NCBI RefSeq assembly: GCF_004088395.1
Contig: NZ_CP035107.1
Location: 124,001-188,000, forward strand
DNA from: Ornithobacterium rhinotracheale
Lineage (GTDB): Bacteria; Bacteroidota; Bacteroidia; Flavobacteriales; Weeksellaceae
Length of the DNA stretch: 64,000 nt
Reading direction: 5' to 3'
Positions 7,980-16,358 of the stretch are shown piece after piece. The first letter of the stretch is position 1. Every line of letters starts with the position of its first letter. The translations under genes were made by a program, and so were the position numbers. The notes beneath the pieces were generated by a model, which ran no database searches, was not told the DNA's origin, and was given only the letters and a program-made list of their open reading frames with translations.

Positions 7980-9431
7980 CTATTTCTTTGGCGCGTCTTT
8001 CAAAATCGCAAGCAAGAATTTCCAGAATTTTTGAACACTCTTGATATTTGCTTTTTCTTCTGGTGAGTGTGCGCCTAAAATTGTAGGTCCAAAACTTACC
8101 ATGTCTAGTCCTGGAATGTGTTCTGCGATGATTCCGCATTCAAGGCCAGCGTGGCAAGCCGCTACATTTGGCTCTTCGTTGAATAATTTTTTGTATTGCT
8201 CAACCAATTCAGCCAAGATTTCTGAACTTGGGTTAGGAGCCCAGCCAGGATAATCTCCGTCAAGTGTAACATCCATTCCGGCTTTTTCAAGCGCGCTTGT
8301 CAGTTGTTTTACAACTTCTTTTTTGCTCGCTTCTACGCTGCTTCTTGTAAGGCAGAATACGCTTGCTTTTCCTTCTTCTACGATTACACGCGCCACATTG
8401 TTTGATGCTTCTACCAATCCTTCTACTTCTTGGCTCATTTTGAATACGCCATTGTGCAATTCATTAAGCATTTTAATGAATTTTTTGGAATCCTCTACTG
8501 TCATAGAATCTCTAGGCTCTTTGTCGTCGGCTTCAATAAGCACAGTTAAATTTGGGTCGATGTGGCTAAGTTTTTCTTTAATTTTCCATGCCTTATCTTC
8601 CACTTCTCTTTCTGCTTTGGAAACATCAAGCATTACTAGAGTAGCCGTAGCCTCTCTCGGGATAGCGTTTCTCAAACCGCCACCATCGATAGAGTGGATT
8701 TTGTAGTCATCAGAGATCGCAGCGATTAATTTAGCTAAAATCTTATTGGCATTACCTAGCCCTTTGTGAATTTCCATTCCGCTGTGTCCACCGTTTAATC
8801 CTTTTACAGAGATTTTAAGGGACATTTCTTCTGAAACAGTAGGGGTTAGATCATAAGTACCTTCGCCCGAAACATCTACGCCACCAGCACATCCGATTCC
8901 GATTTCGTTGTCTTCTTCGGTGTCAAGGTTTAGTAAGATTTTTCCTTCAAAATTACTTCCGTCTAATTTTTTTGCCCCCGTCATTCCAGTTTCTTCATCG
9001 ATGGTAAAAAGGGCTTCGATTGCAGGGTGTGCAATGTCTTTTGAGTCTAAAATCGCCATAATTGCTGCAACTCCCAATCCGTTATCTGCCCCAAGCGTAG
9101 TTCCTTTGGCTGTCACCCAGCCGTCTTTGATTTCCATTTCGATGCCTTGCGTGTTAAAATCAAAAACAGTATCGTTGTTTTTCTGGTGCACCATGTCTAA
9201 GTGCGATTGCAAAATCAAAGTTTTGCGGTCTTCCATTCCTGGGGTGGCAGGTTTTTTAATCACCACATTCCCAATGGCGTCTTCTTTGGTTTCTAAGCCT
9301 AATTTCTGACCGAAGTCTTTCATAAATTGGCGCACTTTTTCTTCTTTTTTAGAAGGACGAGGCACCGCGTTTAGGTCTGCAAAAAAGTTCCAAAGTGCTT
9401 TGGGCTCCAGATTTCTTATTTCTTGATTCAT
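7980..9431 (-). CDS. pepD: aminoacyl-histidine dipeptidase (peptidase D, M20C)
   Basis: 483 aa, normal length for PepD. Metal and catalytic residues of M20 peptidases are present: H77-x-D79 (LQSHLDMVHQ), bridging D116 (GADNGLG), catalytic E146 with E147 (DEETGMTG), D170 and a late His in GAHSPEE. The enzyme is a cytoplasmic zinc dipeptidase acting on Xaa-His and other dipeptides. It is monocistronic, with its own terminator downstream and the HU cassette transcribed away from it upstream. Confidence 0.95.
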   Translation of the reverse strand: MNQEIRNLEPKALWNFFADLNAVPRPSKKEEKVRQFMKDFGQKLGLETKEDAIGNVVIKKPATPGMEDRKTLILQSHLDMVHQKNNDTVFDFNTQGIEMEIKDGWVTAKGTTLGADNGLGVAAIMAILDSKDIAHPAIEALFTIDEETGMTGAKKLDGSNFEGKILLNLDTEEDNEIGIGCAGGVDVSGEGTYDLTPTVSEEMSLKISVKGLNGGHSGMEIHKGLGNANKILAKLIAAISDDYKIHSIDGGGLRNAIPREATATLVMLDVSKAEREVEDKAWKIKEKLSHIDPNLTVLIEADDKEPRDSMTVEDSKKFIKMLNELHNGVFKMSQEVEGLVEASNNVARVIVEEGKASVFCLTRSSVEASKKEVVKQLTSALEKAGMDVTLDGDYPGWAPNPSSEILAELVEQYKKLFNEEPNVAACHAGLECGIIAEHIPGLDMVSFGPTILGAHSPEEKANIKSVQKFWKFLLAILKDAPKK

Positions 9432-9508
9432 AGCTATTAAATTTTCTTGATTTTAAATGAAAATACTTTGTCTCAAAGGTACAAAATGTATTTAATTATA
9501 AAAACTAA

Positions 9509-9540
9509 TTTGGACTTGAAAGAAGTTTTTTATACATTTG
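9509..9540 (+). promoter_or_regulatory. promoter of HU cassette A (TTTG-N20-TACATTTG)
   Basis: TTTG at 9509-9512 and TACATTTG at 9533-9540 match the Bacteroidota consensus. The same boxes, with a 21-base spacer, lie at the equivalent place in cassette B (53183-53215). Expected transcript start is near 9547, about 200 nt before the HU start codon, leaving a long leader. Confidence 0.65.
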
Positions 9541-9579
9541 GCGAAAATTAACATTCGGAAACTTGTCATATTCAGGAAA

Positions 9580-9615
9580 ATGATTAAACACACACACACA
9601 CACACACACAATTAA
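9580..9615 (+). CDS. possible leader peptide, His/Thr repeat, 11 aa
   Basis: ATG ATT AAA, then CAC/ACA codons made by the CA repeat, then AAT and TAA: Met-Ile-Lys-(His-Thr)3-His-Asn. A GGAAA lies just before the ATG. The equivalent frame in cassette B (53255-53296) has the same start, Lys codon and stop but two more codons. It resembles his/thr operon leader peptides. Translation is not proven. Confidence 0.35.
   Translation: MIKHTHTHTHN
9589..9610 (+). repeat. CA microsatellite, 11 units
   Basis: Eleven uninterrupted CA units. Long enough for slipped-strand changes; the copy in cassette B has 14 units. It lies inside the predicted 5' leader, downstream of the promoter, so length changes would alter the leader and not the promoter spacing. 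Confidence 0.95.
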
Positions 9616-9668
9616 ACCTTAAAAATATAAGCATCGCAAAAGTAATTTTTGCGAGAGAGTAATAGCGT

Positions 9669-9710
9669 AATCCCCTGAGCAAAATTTCATGAAATTTTGC
9701 TTAGGGGATT
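9669..9710 (+). terminator. terminator-like hairpin before HU gene A
   Basis: A 20-bp stem (left arm 9669-9688, right arm 9691-9710) with one G-T pair, followed by ATTTTGTATC. It stands between the promoter and the HU gene, so it is either an attenuator or the end of a roughly 165-nt small RNA. Confidence 0.65.
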
Positions 9711-9748
9711 ATTTTGTATCTAAAAATTTCAATTAAAAATGAATAAAA

Positions 9749-10132
9749 ATGCCAATTAAGTACAAAGTAATTCAGAAAGGGCAACCAGGCGTTGCCGGCG
9801 GGGGAGAGAAGAAATATTATGCCTCTGCAAATTTGGTGGGCGAGAAAACGCTCGCAGGATTGACTAAAGAAATAGAGAAAATCAGCACTGTGAGCGGTGC
9901 CGATATCCGTGCCGTGCTGTATGCATTGGTAGATGTAATGCAAACCTCGCTAGAAGAGGGCAATGCCGTTCGCCTTGGCGAGCTGGGCAGTATGCGTGTG
10001 AGCATCAGCAGCGAGGGGAAATCCAAAGAGGAAGAGGTAACGGCGGCGAGTATCAAGGGTGCAAAAGTGATTTTTACGCCAGGTAAGGATTTGAAAAAAA
10101 TGTTGAATAATCTAACCTACGAAAAGCTCTAA
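9749..10132 (+). CDS. HU-HIG family DNA-binding protein, copy A
   Basis: 127 aa, starting MPIKYKVIQKGQPG. The central part (about 25-95) is an HU/IHF-like fold with a GNAVRLGELGSMRVSISSEG arm typical of the Bacteroidota HU-HIG family; the ends differ from classic HU. These proteins bind DNA; their specific roles are largely unknown. It differs from copy B (53427-53810) only at residue 31 (Gly here, Ser there) although the DNA carries many silent changes. It is preceded by a candidate attenuator and followed by a large hairpin. Confidence 0.88.
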   Translation: MPIKYKVIQKGQPGVAGGGEKKYYASANLVGEKTLAGLTKEIEKISTVSGADIRAVLYALVDVMQTSLEEGNAVRLGELGSMRVSISSEGKSKEEEVTAASIKGAKVIFTPGKDLKKMLNNLTYEKL

Positions 10133-10138
10133 GCACTG

Positions 10139-10210
10139 CCCGAAAAAAAACACGTGTGTTTTTTGGAAAAATGTAGTGTGTTTTTTTAAAAAAGACACGT
10201 GTTTTTCGGG
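10139..10210. terminator. large inverted-repeat hairpin after HU gene A
   Basis: Outer arms CCCGAAAAAAAACACGTGT and ACACGTGTTTTTCGGG pair with a small A bulge; inside are further A and T runs. The same 71-bp structure follows HU copy B at 53817-53887. Probable terminator; it could also be an end of a mobile unit. Confidence 0.55.
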
Positions 10211-10229
10211 AAGCGATAGTTAGGGAATT

Positions 10230-10290
10230 AAAATAATAAAAAAGGGGAAGCCGAAAACCTTATAGAGTAGGCAATTTTTAAAATTTATTT
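10230..10290 (+). promoter_or_regulatory. conserved leader before lipoprotein A
   Basis: About 60 bp including GGGGAAGCCGAAAACC and TTATAGAGTAGGC, nearly identical to 54145-54203, where it also stands directly before an unrelated-looking lipoprotein gene. It contains no TAnnTTTG box and no strong hairpin that I can see. Conservation across different cargo genes suggests a regulatory or recombination role. Confidence 0.45.
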
Positions 10291-10293
10291 GAT

Positions 10294-10770
10294 ATGAAAA
10301 AGATTAAATTTTTGAGTTTAGTTTTAGTGGCATTAAGTGCTGTTTTATTTATCTCTTGTAGTAAAGATGATGATGGAGGAAATTCAGATGTGCAAAAAAA
10401 TGAAATCTATGGAGAATGGGAGATGATTCATATGAGTTATGTAGATGAGGGGGATAGTTCTCGAGATTTTGAAGACGATTTTAAAGGCTCTTGTAGGAGT
10501 GTAGTATGGTTTGGTAAAAAGGGAGATTATGCTTTTACCGAAAAAGAAGTTGATGAGAAGACTAAAGAATGTAAGAAAGGTAGTGTGGAAGTTGGGACAT
10601 ACAGAATAGAAGGGGACAATCTTTTCTTGAAAACAGGTAAAGAAAAAGATTCAGGGAAAATTATTCAATTATCTAAAAAAAGTTTAATTATTGTAATAGC
10701 TTCAACCTACCCTAAAGATGGTAAGCAGTTTAAAACAACTATGACTACAGTATATGAAAGGAAAAAATAA
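10294..10770 (+). CDS. small lipocalin-like lipoprotein
   Basis: 158 aa. Lipoprotein signal peptide (lipobox FISC, Cys22) followed by SKDDDGG, an acidic tether seen on Bacteroidota surface lipoproteins. The body (EIYGEWEMIHMSY and later VGTYRIEGDNLFLKTG) resembles lipocalin-like/DUF5004-type beta proteins where a GxW motif opens the barrel. Function unknown. It is the cargo of HU cassette A; the equivalent gene in cassette B encodes a different lipoprotein of the same general type. Confidence 0.75.
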   Translation: MKKIKFLSLVLVALSAVLFISCSKDDDGGNSDVQKNEIYGEWEMIHMSYVDEGDSSRDFEDDFKGSCRSVVWFGKKGDYAFTEKEVDEKTKECKKGSVEVGTYRIEGDNLFLKTGKEKDSGKIIQLSKKSLIIVIASTYPKDGKQFKTTMTTVYERKK

Positions 10771-10787
10771 GAATTATGAATAAAAAT

Positions 10788-10809
10788 AGGCTGTCTAAAC
10801 AGACAGCCT
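10788..10809. terminator. bidirectional terminator
   Basis: AGGCTGTCT, AAAC loop, AGACAGCCT, with T runs on both strands; lies between the convergent lipoprotein A and gltX. Confidence 0.85.
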
Positions 10810-10818
10810 AATCTTTTT

Positions 10819-12321
10819 TTACCCTTGCGCTTGCAAAAAGTTTTGTACTCTTTTTTGTACTTCGTCTTTGCCCAGCAATTCCATAATCACAGGAATATCT
10901 GGCCCCTGCAATGCGCCCACGAGCGCAAGGCGGAGTGGCATCATAATTTTGCCAAAACCGATTCCGTGTGCCGCAACAAAATCCTGCACCGCATGGTGAA
11001 TTTCCTCTGCATTGTAGTTTTCAATTTTTTCGTTTTGGGCTAAAAATTGGTTTAAAATCTCTGCCGTGTCATCTTTCCACACTTTTTTTAGTGCTTTTTC
11101 GTCGTAGCTTTCTGGAGCTTGGTATAGGAAGCTTCCTGCCGCCCATAAATCTTTTACAAAATTGGCGCGTTCTTTTAGTAGCTCCACCACTTTGGTGTCA
11201 AACGCATCGTTGGCAACCACATTGTGCTCTGCCAAAATCGCTTGAAATGCCTTCACCAAGTTTTCGGTGCTTTCTTTTTGCAAATATTGGTGATTGAACC
11301 AAACGGCTTTTTCAGGATTAAAGCGAGCTCCACTTTTGCTTACTTTATTTAAATCAAATTTCTCGCATAATTCCTCTAGCGAGAAGATTTCTTCTTCGGT
11401 GCCAGGGTTCCAGCCCAGTAGTGCGAGCATGTTCACGAAAGCCTGTGGCAAGTAGCCGTTTTCGCGATAGCCCATAGAGATTCCATTTTCGGTTTTCCAT
11501 TCGAGCGGAAACACAGGGAACCCGAATTTGTCGCCATCTCGTTTGCTTAATTTTCCTTTTCCTTCAGGATTTAAAATCAAAGGCAAATGTGCAAATTTTG
11601 GAGCTTCCCAATCAAAGGCTTGATATAAAAGAATGTGCAACGGCATAGATGGCAACCATTCTTCGCCACGAATTACATGGGTGATGAGCATTAAATGGTC
11701 GTCCACAATGTTGGCAAAATGGTAAGTGGGCAAGCCGTCTGATTTGAACAAAACTTTGTCGTCCAAGGTTTCAGTGTTTATATGCAGATTGCCACGAATA
11801 ATGTCGTTGAAATGTAGCTCTTGGCTCGCGGGAATTTTAAATCGAATAACATATTCTTTGCCCTCGCTGAGGTATTGCTGCACCTGCTCTGCGCTTAGGT
11901 TAAGGGAGTTGTTTAGCTGCATTCGCGTTTTTTGATTATAGCTAAATGCCTCGCCACGCTGCTCGGCTTGCTTCCTTAGATTTTCGAGTTCCTCTGGGGT
12001 GTCAAAAGCGTAGTAAGCCTTGCCATTATCTAGCAGGATTTGGATATATTCTTGGTAAATTTCAGCTCTTTCGGATTGGCGATAGGGGCCATATTTTCCG
12101 CCAAAGCCTTGCCCTTCATCGGGCAAGAGGCCAGTCCATTTAAGGGATTCTATAATGTATTCTTCGGCTTGGGGAACAAATCTTTTTTGGTCTGTATCTT
12201 CAATTCTTAAAATGAATTCGCCGTTGTGCTTTTTAGCAAATAGATAGTTGAACAGAGCTGTTCTCACACCGCCCATATGGAGCGGCCCGGTGGGGCTTGG
12301 GGCAAATCGTACTCTTACCAT
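10819..12321 (-). CDS. gltX: glutamyl-tRNA synthetase
   Basis: 500 aa. Class I signature PSPTGPLHMGG (residues 9-18, the HIGH equivalent) and K257-L-S-K-R (KMSKS equivalent). The Rossmann catalytic domain is followed by a helical anticodon-binding domain ending in FLQAQG. It charges tRNA-Glu with glutamate; in lineages lacking GlnRS it may also charge tRNA-Gln. Length and motifs are normal. It is followed by a terminator at 10788-10809. Confidence 0.97.
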   Translation of the reverse strand: MVRVRFAPSPTGPLHMGGVRTALFNYLFAKKHNGEFILRIEDTDQKRFVPQAEEYIIESLKWTGLLPDEGQGFGGKYGPYRQSERAEIYQEYIQILLDNGKAYYAFDTPEELENLRKQAEQRGEAFSYNQKTRMQLNNSLNLSAEQVQQYLSEGKEYVIRFKIPASQELHFNDIIRGNLHINTETLDDKVLFKSDGLPTYHFANIVDDHLMLITHVIRGEEWLPSMPLHILLYQAFDWEAPKFAHLPLILNPEGKGKLSKRDGDKFGFPVFPLEWKTENGISMGYRENGYLPQAFVNMLALLGWNPGTEEEIFSLEELCEKFDLNKVSKSGARFNPEKAVWFNHQYLQKESTENLVKAFQAILAEHNVVANDAFDTKVVELLKERANFVKDLWAAGSFLYQAPESYDEKALKKVWKDDTAEILNQFLAQNEKIENYNAEEIHHAVQDFVAAHGIGFGKIMMPLRLALVGALQGPDIPVIMELLGKDEVQKRVQNFLQAQG

Positions 12322-12380
12322 AATTTATTTTAGCTTTGGTGCAAAGTTATCTTTTTTTACTGAATATTAAAATAGGGGGC

Positions 12381-14396
12381 TTAGGAGAATAAAAACCAAT
12401 TAATGCCAATTTGAATTTTGAAATCCTTGGCTGGCTGCTTAGGGGTGTATAAGTATTTGCCAGGGAGTATAAAGGCGCCTATGTTTTCGCCTCTGAGGTA
12501 AATTCGCATACGGCGTACTTTTAGATTGGCAAAGATGTCTACATAAGGGTAATTACCAATGCTTTGCTGGTCTTGCAATTGCCACTCATTTAGGTTGGGG
12601 AGGAGGTTTCGCGCATTGAATAGGCTGTAATAGTATGCCGAAGCGCCTAGCATAATTTGTGCATTTTTCTGGAAAATATCGTTTTGATAATAGAAGGCCG
12701 CTCTTGCCAAAACTTTGGGCAGGGGCAATTTATCCTCATTAGCCGTGAGCATTTGGTATTGCACTTGGGCATCTAGGTGAAATTTCTGAAATTGCTGGTG
12801 CTTTTTAGCATTTACAGAAAAATAATTTAAGGCATTTGCACTCTGAGCCACATTAAAATCAGCACCTATATAAGTGAAGTTTAAAATATTGGCAATGCGC
12901 GCCGTAATTTCCAAATCTAGCGGGGCAAAGATTAATTTGCCGTAAATGCTTTGGTAATTTTCATTATTAAAATCAAAGTGATTAAAATTTAAATCTTTAT
13001 AAAAACTCTGATTGGCCAAAAGGTTGATAGAGGGGTATCTTGAACCAATTTTTGCGCCCGCCACCACGGCATAATTTTTAAGAGGCTCAAATTTCAAATG
13101 CGCATCAAGATTATATTCTGTTCCCCAGGCAGTACCTTGCAGGAATTCAGCATTGGCATTTAAATTTAAGCGTTCAGAGAGCTCAAACTTCAATAAGCCC
13201 TCCACGCCTAGCTGATGATTGGTGTACGAATCATCAGTAAGCCCATTTGGGTTCTCAAATCTCAAATTTTGGGTTTTAAATACAGCCCCCGCATCGAGCC
13301 ACAAGCGTTCGCTCCATTGGTACTGCACGCCAGCATAATTCTTTATAGTGCTAAATTTCTTTTTATCAAGGTATTCCGTGCTTTGTGCATTGGTGAGTTC
13401 CCAGTTTTGGTAATAATCTTCTAGGTCATTTTGCTTAAAGGCTAATTCTTGTGCCTCTATTTTTAAGATATGTTTTAGTTTAAGAGGGTAAATGTGCTGC
13501 GTGCTATCCTGCGCGTGGCGGTGTTTAAAGAGCCCAAAGGTTTGATTTAAATAAAAACTTTTGGATTTAAACTGCGAGGCGCTGCTCATCAAGTTCACGG
13601 CCATACGCTGGCGATTGCTAAAAAGCTCATCATTATCCTTAAAGGCGATAAGGCTTTCAGGGGTAACGCCTCCACTTTCTTCATTTTGCATCTTTTGGCT
13701 CATCACATTGGTATAGAGTTGATAGCGGCGGGAGGGCGTGTTGTAATTTACCGAGATACGGAAGTTTTTATCATCTGTATTTTGTCTCTGGAATTCGCCA
13801 CGAGAGTTTAAACTATTGAATTGTAGTGCATAATTCAAGTTGGCGTGTATGCTATGCGTAAAAAGAGTTTGCAAGAATTGCCCTTCCTTCACCCCATTTT
13901 CAAAGGAAAAATGCGTGGTGGGAGTTTTTACATTAAAGTATTCCACTTGCTCAGGCGCAAGGTAGAGGTATCGCTTCCCAGCGGGCAAAATGCCTAGGTT
14001 TGGGTGGTCTATATCATACACCAGCGGATTGAGCGGTAAGCCTAAATTAGAGCCTACTTGGTAGCCAAATAAATCCCGATTATAAATATTTTGTTTGTAA
14101 TAGCTCTGAATGCTTAGCGCAGTATCCATCACTTGTTTAGGCGAATTAATCTGCCAAAAGACATAATCTTTAATCGTGGGGTTAAAGACTTTCAGCGAGT
14201 CCGACGGACGGTCTTTTTGCTCCATTCCCATGGAATCGGGCACGGAAAATCCATTATCCATTGCACTGGGGCGTCGCCATTGCTCTCCCTCGGCACCTGC
14301 ACTCACAGGGTCTTCCAAAATTTGTCCCCATGCGGGTGCATCAAAACTTCCCAACCCTAAAATGAGTAGGAATGCAAAAAAGTGTTTATAACTCAT
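12381..14396 (-). CDS. putative porin (Porin_10-like outer-membrane barrel)
   Basis: 671 aa. Signal peptide ends near residue 25 (APAWGQ), then a low-complexity linker and a long run of amphipathic beta strands ending in IQIGINWFLFS. The segment PLVYDIDHPNLGILPAGKRY and the overall length fit the Bacteroidota putative porin family (PF14121 type, from memory). It should lie in the outer membrane. gltX follows downstream (59 bp) and aroC lies upstream (33 bp), all on the same strand. Confidence 0.78.
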   Translation of the reverse strand: MSYKHFFAFLLILGLGSFDAPAWGQILEDPVSAGAEGEQWRRPSAMDNGFSVPDSMGMEQKDRPSDSLKVFNPTIKDYVFWQINSPKQVMDTALSIQSYYKQNIYNRDLFGYQVGSNLGLPLNPLVYDIDHPNLGILPAGKRYLYLAPEQVEYFNVKTPTTHFSFENGVKEGQFLQTLFTHSIHANLNYALQFNSLNSRGEFQRQNTDDKNFRISVNYNTPSRRYQLYTNVMSQKMQNEESGGVTPESLIAFKDNDELFSNRQRMAVNLMSSASQFKSKSFYLNQTFGLFKHRHAQDSTQHIYPLKLKHILKIEAQELAFKQNDLEDYYQNWELTNAQSTEYLDKKKFSTIKNYAGVQYQWSERLWLDAGAVFKTQNLRFENPNGLTDDSYTNHQLGVEGLLKFELSERLNLNANAEFLQGTAWGTEYNLDAHLKFEPLKNYAVVAGAKIGSRYPSINLLANQSFYKDLNFNHFDFNNENYQSIYGKLIFAPLDLEITARIANILNFTYIGADFNVAQSANALNYFSVNAKKHQQFQKFHLDAQVQYQMLTANEDKLPLPKVLARAAFYYQNDIFQKNAQIMLGASAYYYSLFNARNLLPNLNEWQLQDQQSIGNYPYVDIFANLKVRRMRIYLRGENIGAFILPGKYLYTPKQPAKDFKIQIGINWFLFS

Positions 14397-14429
14397 GTCG
14401 CAAAGATATTCAAATTTAAAAATGAATTT

Positions 14430-15491
14430 TTATAAAGTTCTGGTTTTGTTTAATAAGACAGAATCGAGCATCACTATCGCGGCAAGTGCTTCTACAATTG
14501 GCACGGCACGCGGCACTACGCAAGGGTCGTGGCGTCCTTTGCCCATCATTAGCACTTCTTCGCCTTTGGAATTTATAGTTGGTTGTGTTTGGATTAAAGT
14601 TGCTACGGGCTTAAACGCTACATTAAAGTAAATATCCATTCCGTTGGAAATTCCGCCCTGGATACCACCAGAAAAATTCGTTTTCGTTTTTCCGTCTGGC
14701 GTAAAAAGGTCGTTGTGTTCCGAGCCAAGCATTTTGCTCGCATCAAAACCACTTCCGTATTCAAACCCTTTCACGGCATTAATGCTTAGCATGGCATGTC
14801 CTAGTCGTGCGTGCAATTTATCGAAAACGGGTTCTCCCAATCCTATCGGTACATTTTTTATCACACACGAAACGGTGCCGCCAATCGTGTCGCCTGCTTT
14901 GCGCACTGCTTGAATTTTTTCAATCATTTGCGTGGCAATTTCAGCATCGGGGCAGCGTGCAATGTTGCTTTCCGTTTGGCTTAAATCAAGGGCTTGGTAA
15001 TCTTTATTTAAAGCAATTTCGCCCACCGAGGACACATAGGCTTGGATTTGTATTTGGGGCAATAATTGTTTCGCAATGGCGCCTGCCACCACCCAATTAG
15101 CCGTTTCGCGTGCCGAGGAGCGGCCGCCGCCTCGGTGGTCGCGGATGCCGTATTTTTTATCATAGGTAAAATCGGCGTGCGAGGGGCGATACACATCTTG
15201 ATTGTGCCCATAATCTTTAGACTTTTGATTGGTGTTTTTAATCAAAAAGCCAATGGGGACGCCCGTAGTTTTGCCCTCAAATATGCCGCTGAGGAATTCC
15301 ACCTCATCGGGCTCTTTGCGCTGTGTTACAATCTTGGATTGCCCAGGTTTTCTGCGATTGAGCTCTTGCTGAATTTTTTCAAAATCTAGGGCTACATTGG
15401 CAGGGCAGCCGTCTATAATGCCACCGATTGCAGTGCCGTGGCTTTCGCCAAAGGTGGTGAGTTTAAAAATTTGTCCTATGCTGTTTAACAT
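14430..15491 (-). CDS. aroC: chorismate synthase
   Basis: 353 aa. Family signatures: [16 protein letters not shown] (about 15-30), [14 protein letters not shown] and [12 protein letters not shown] (about 120-132). The enzyme converts EPSP to chorismate using reduced FMN, the last shikimate step. Other aromatic genes are in this window (DAHP synthase/chorismate mutase at 24368, pheA at 29920) but not in one operon. The start is the ATG at 15491. Confidence 0.97.
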   Translation of the reverse strand: MLNSIGQIFKLTTFGESHGTAIGGIIDGCPANVALDFEKIQQELNRRKPGQSKIVTQRKEPDEVEFLSGIFEGKTTGVPIGFLIKNTNQKSKDYGHNQDVYRPSHADFTYDKKYGIRDHRGGGRSSARETANWVVAGAIAKQLLPQIQIQAYVSSVGEIALNKDYQALDLSQTESNIARCPDAEIATQMIEKIQAVRKAGDTIGGTVSCVIKNVPIGLGEPVFDKLHARLGHAMLSINAVKGFEYGSGFDASKMLGSEHNDLFTPDGKTKTNFSGGIQGGISNGMDIYFNVAFKPVATLIQTQPTINSKGEEVLMMGKGRHDPCVVPRAVPIVEALAAIVMLDSVLLNKTRTL

Positions 15492-15523
15492 GCCACGAAT
15501 TTAAAAATTAATTTCTTTTTCTG

Positions 15524-15531
15524 TATCTTTG
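15524..15531 (+). promoter_or_regulatory. -7 box for the 15549 gene
   Basis: TATCTTTG fits TAnnTTTG and lies 17 bp before the ATG; a -33 TTTG is not obvious, so transcript start would be only a few bases before the gene. Confidence 0.4.
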
Positions 15532-15548
15532 AGCAAAAATAATTAAAA

Positions 15549-16358
15549 ATGAAAAGATTCTCTGTTTTAATCCTAGCCCTTTTTATGTTGGTGGGGCAGG
15601 CGCAGCAAATTTCTGACTATGAGTATATTTATGTGCCAAAAAAGTTTAGCGGTTTTGAGCAAAATCAATATCAGTTAAATACTTTTTTAAACTGGAAACT
15701 TAAAAAATTAGGCTACAAAACCATCTGGAAATACCCACTGGAATGGCCAATGGAGCTGAAACAAAACCCGTGCAAAGTCTTAATCTCCGATGCGGAAAAT
15801 GTGGCAAGTATATTTACCAATAAGATTAAAATCCTTTTTACTGATTGTAAAAAAAATATAGTAGCGGAATACAAAGGAAGCTCTAATATTAAGGAATTCT
15901 CCGAGGGGCTGCGCGACGCAATGGATAAGGCGCTTGCAGGTATGCCCGCCTTTGTGCCGAATTCTGCCCAAAATTATAGCAATGTGGCGGAGGAGACTGT
16001 AATTGTAACCAAAAAAGTGGAAAAAAGCCCATACAACGATTTACTCCCAACCGAGAAACAAGCCACGGGCAAGAGCGGCACTAAGCAAGTCCGTGTAAAA
16101 TGCGAGGAGTGTATTCTCTTTACAGATGGCAAGGCAGAGCTAAGCCAAGTTGGCATAGGAGGCGGCTCTTTTATTCTGCTTAAAAAAGGTGAGAGCGAGG
16201 CGTTTGCTATATTTCACCCTTCGGCAAAAACGGGTGTGTACCGCGTTCAGCTACAAAATGGCGAGCATACGCTAGGCTACCTAACAGAGGATAAAATTAC
16301 GATTGAAATTCCTGTGAATGGTAGTTTTGAAAACAAGGTCTTTTGGCAAAAGAAGTAA
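15549..16358 (+). CDS. secreted protein of unknown function
   Basis: 269 aa with a clear signal peptide (cleavage near residue 19, GQAQQ). The first half contains DYEYIYVPKKFSGFEQNQYQ and GYKTIWK, a pattern I associate with uncharacterised flavobacterial periplasmic proteins; the second half is a linker plus a small beta domain. No catalytic motif recognised. It ends one base before the convergent LytTR regulator gene. Confidence 0.7.
   Translation: MKRFSVLILALFMLVGQAQQISDYEYIYVPKKFSGFEQNQYQLNTFLNWKLKKLGYKTIWKYPLEWPMELKQNPCKVLISDAENVASIFTNKIKILFTDCKKNIVAEYKGSSNIKEFSEGLRDAMDKALAGMPAFVPNSAQNYSNVAEETVIVTKKVEKSPYNDLLPTEKQATGKSGTKQVRVKCEECILFTDGKAELSQVGIGGGSFILLKKGESEAFAIFHPSAKTGVYRVQLQNGEHTLGYLTEDKITIEIPVNGSFENKVFWQKK

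Larger units (their letters stand above)
9541..9748 (+). promoter_or_regulatory. candidate attenuator leader of HU cassette A
   Basis: Order of elements after the promoter: a short untranslated stretch, a tiny frame (9580-9615) built on a CA repeat, a small hairpin (9634-9654, stem TCGCAAAA, 5-nt loop), a 20-bp terminator-like hairpin (9669-9710), then the HU ATG at 9749. The same order recurs in cassette B. A GCAAAA (9679-9684) in the left arm of the large hairpin can alternatively pair with TTTTGC (9647-9652) of the small one, which would free the terminator. Structure is seen; regulation is inferred. Confidence 0.5.

Noticed and set aside
9589-9610. CA tract as a promoter-spacing phase switch
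   Set aside because: The -33 and -7 boxes lie upstream of the tract, so repeat length does not change their spacing.
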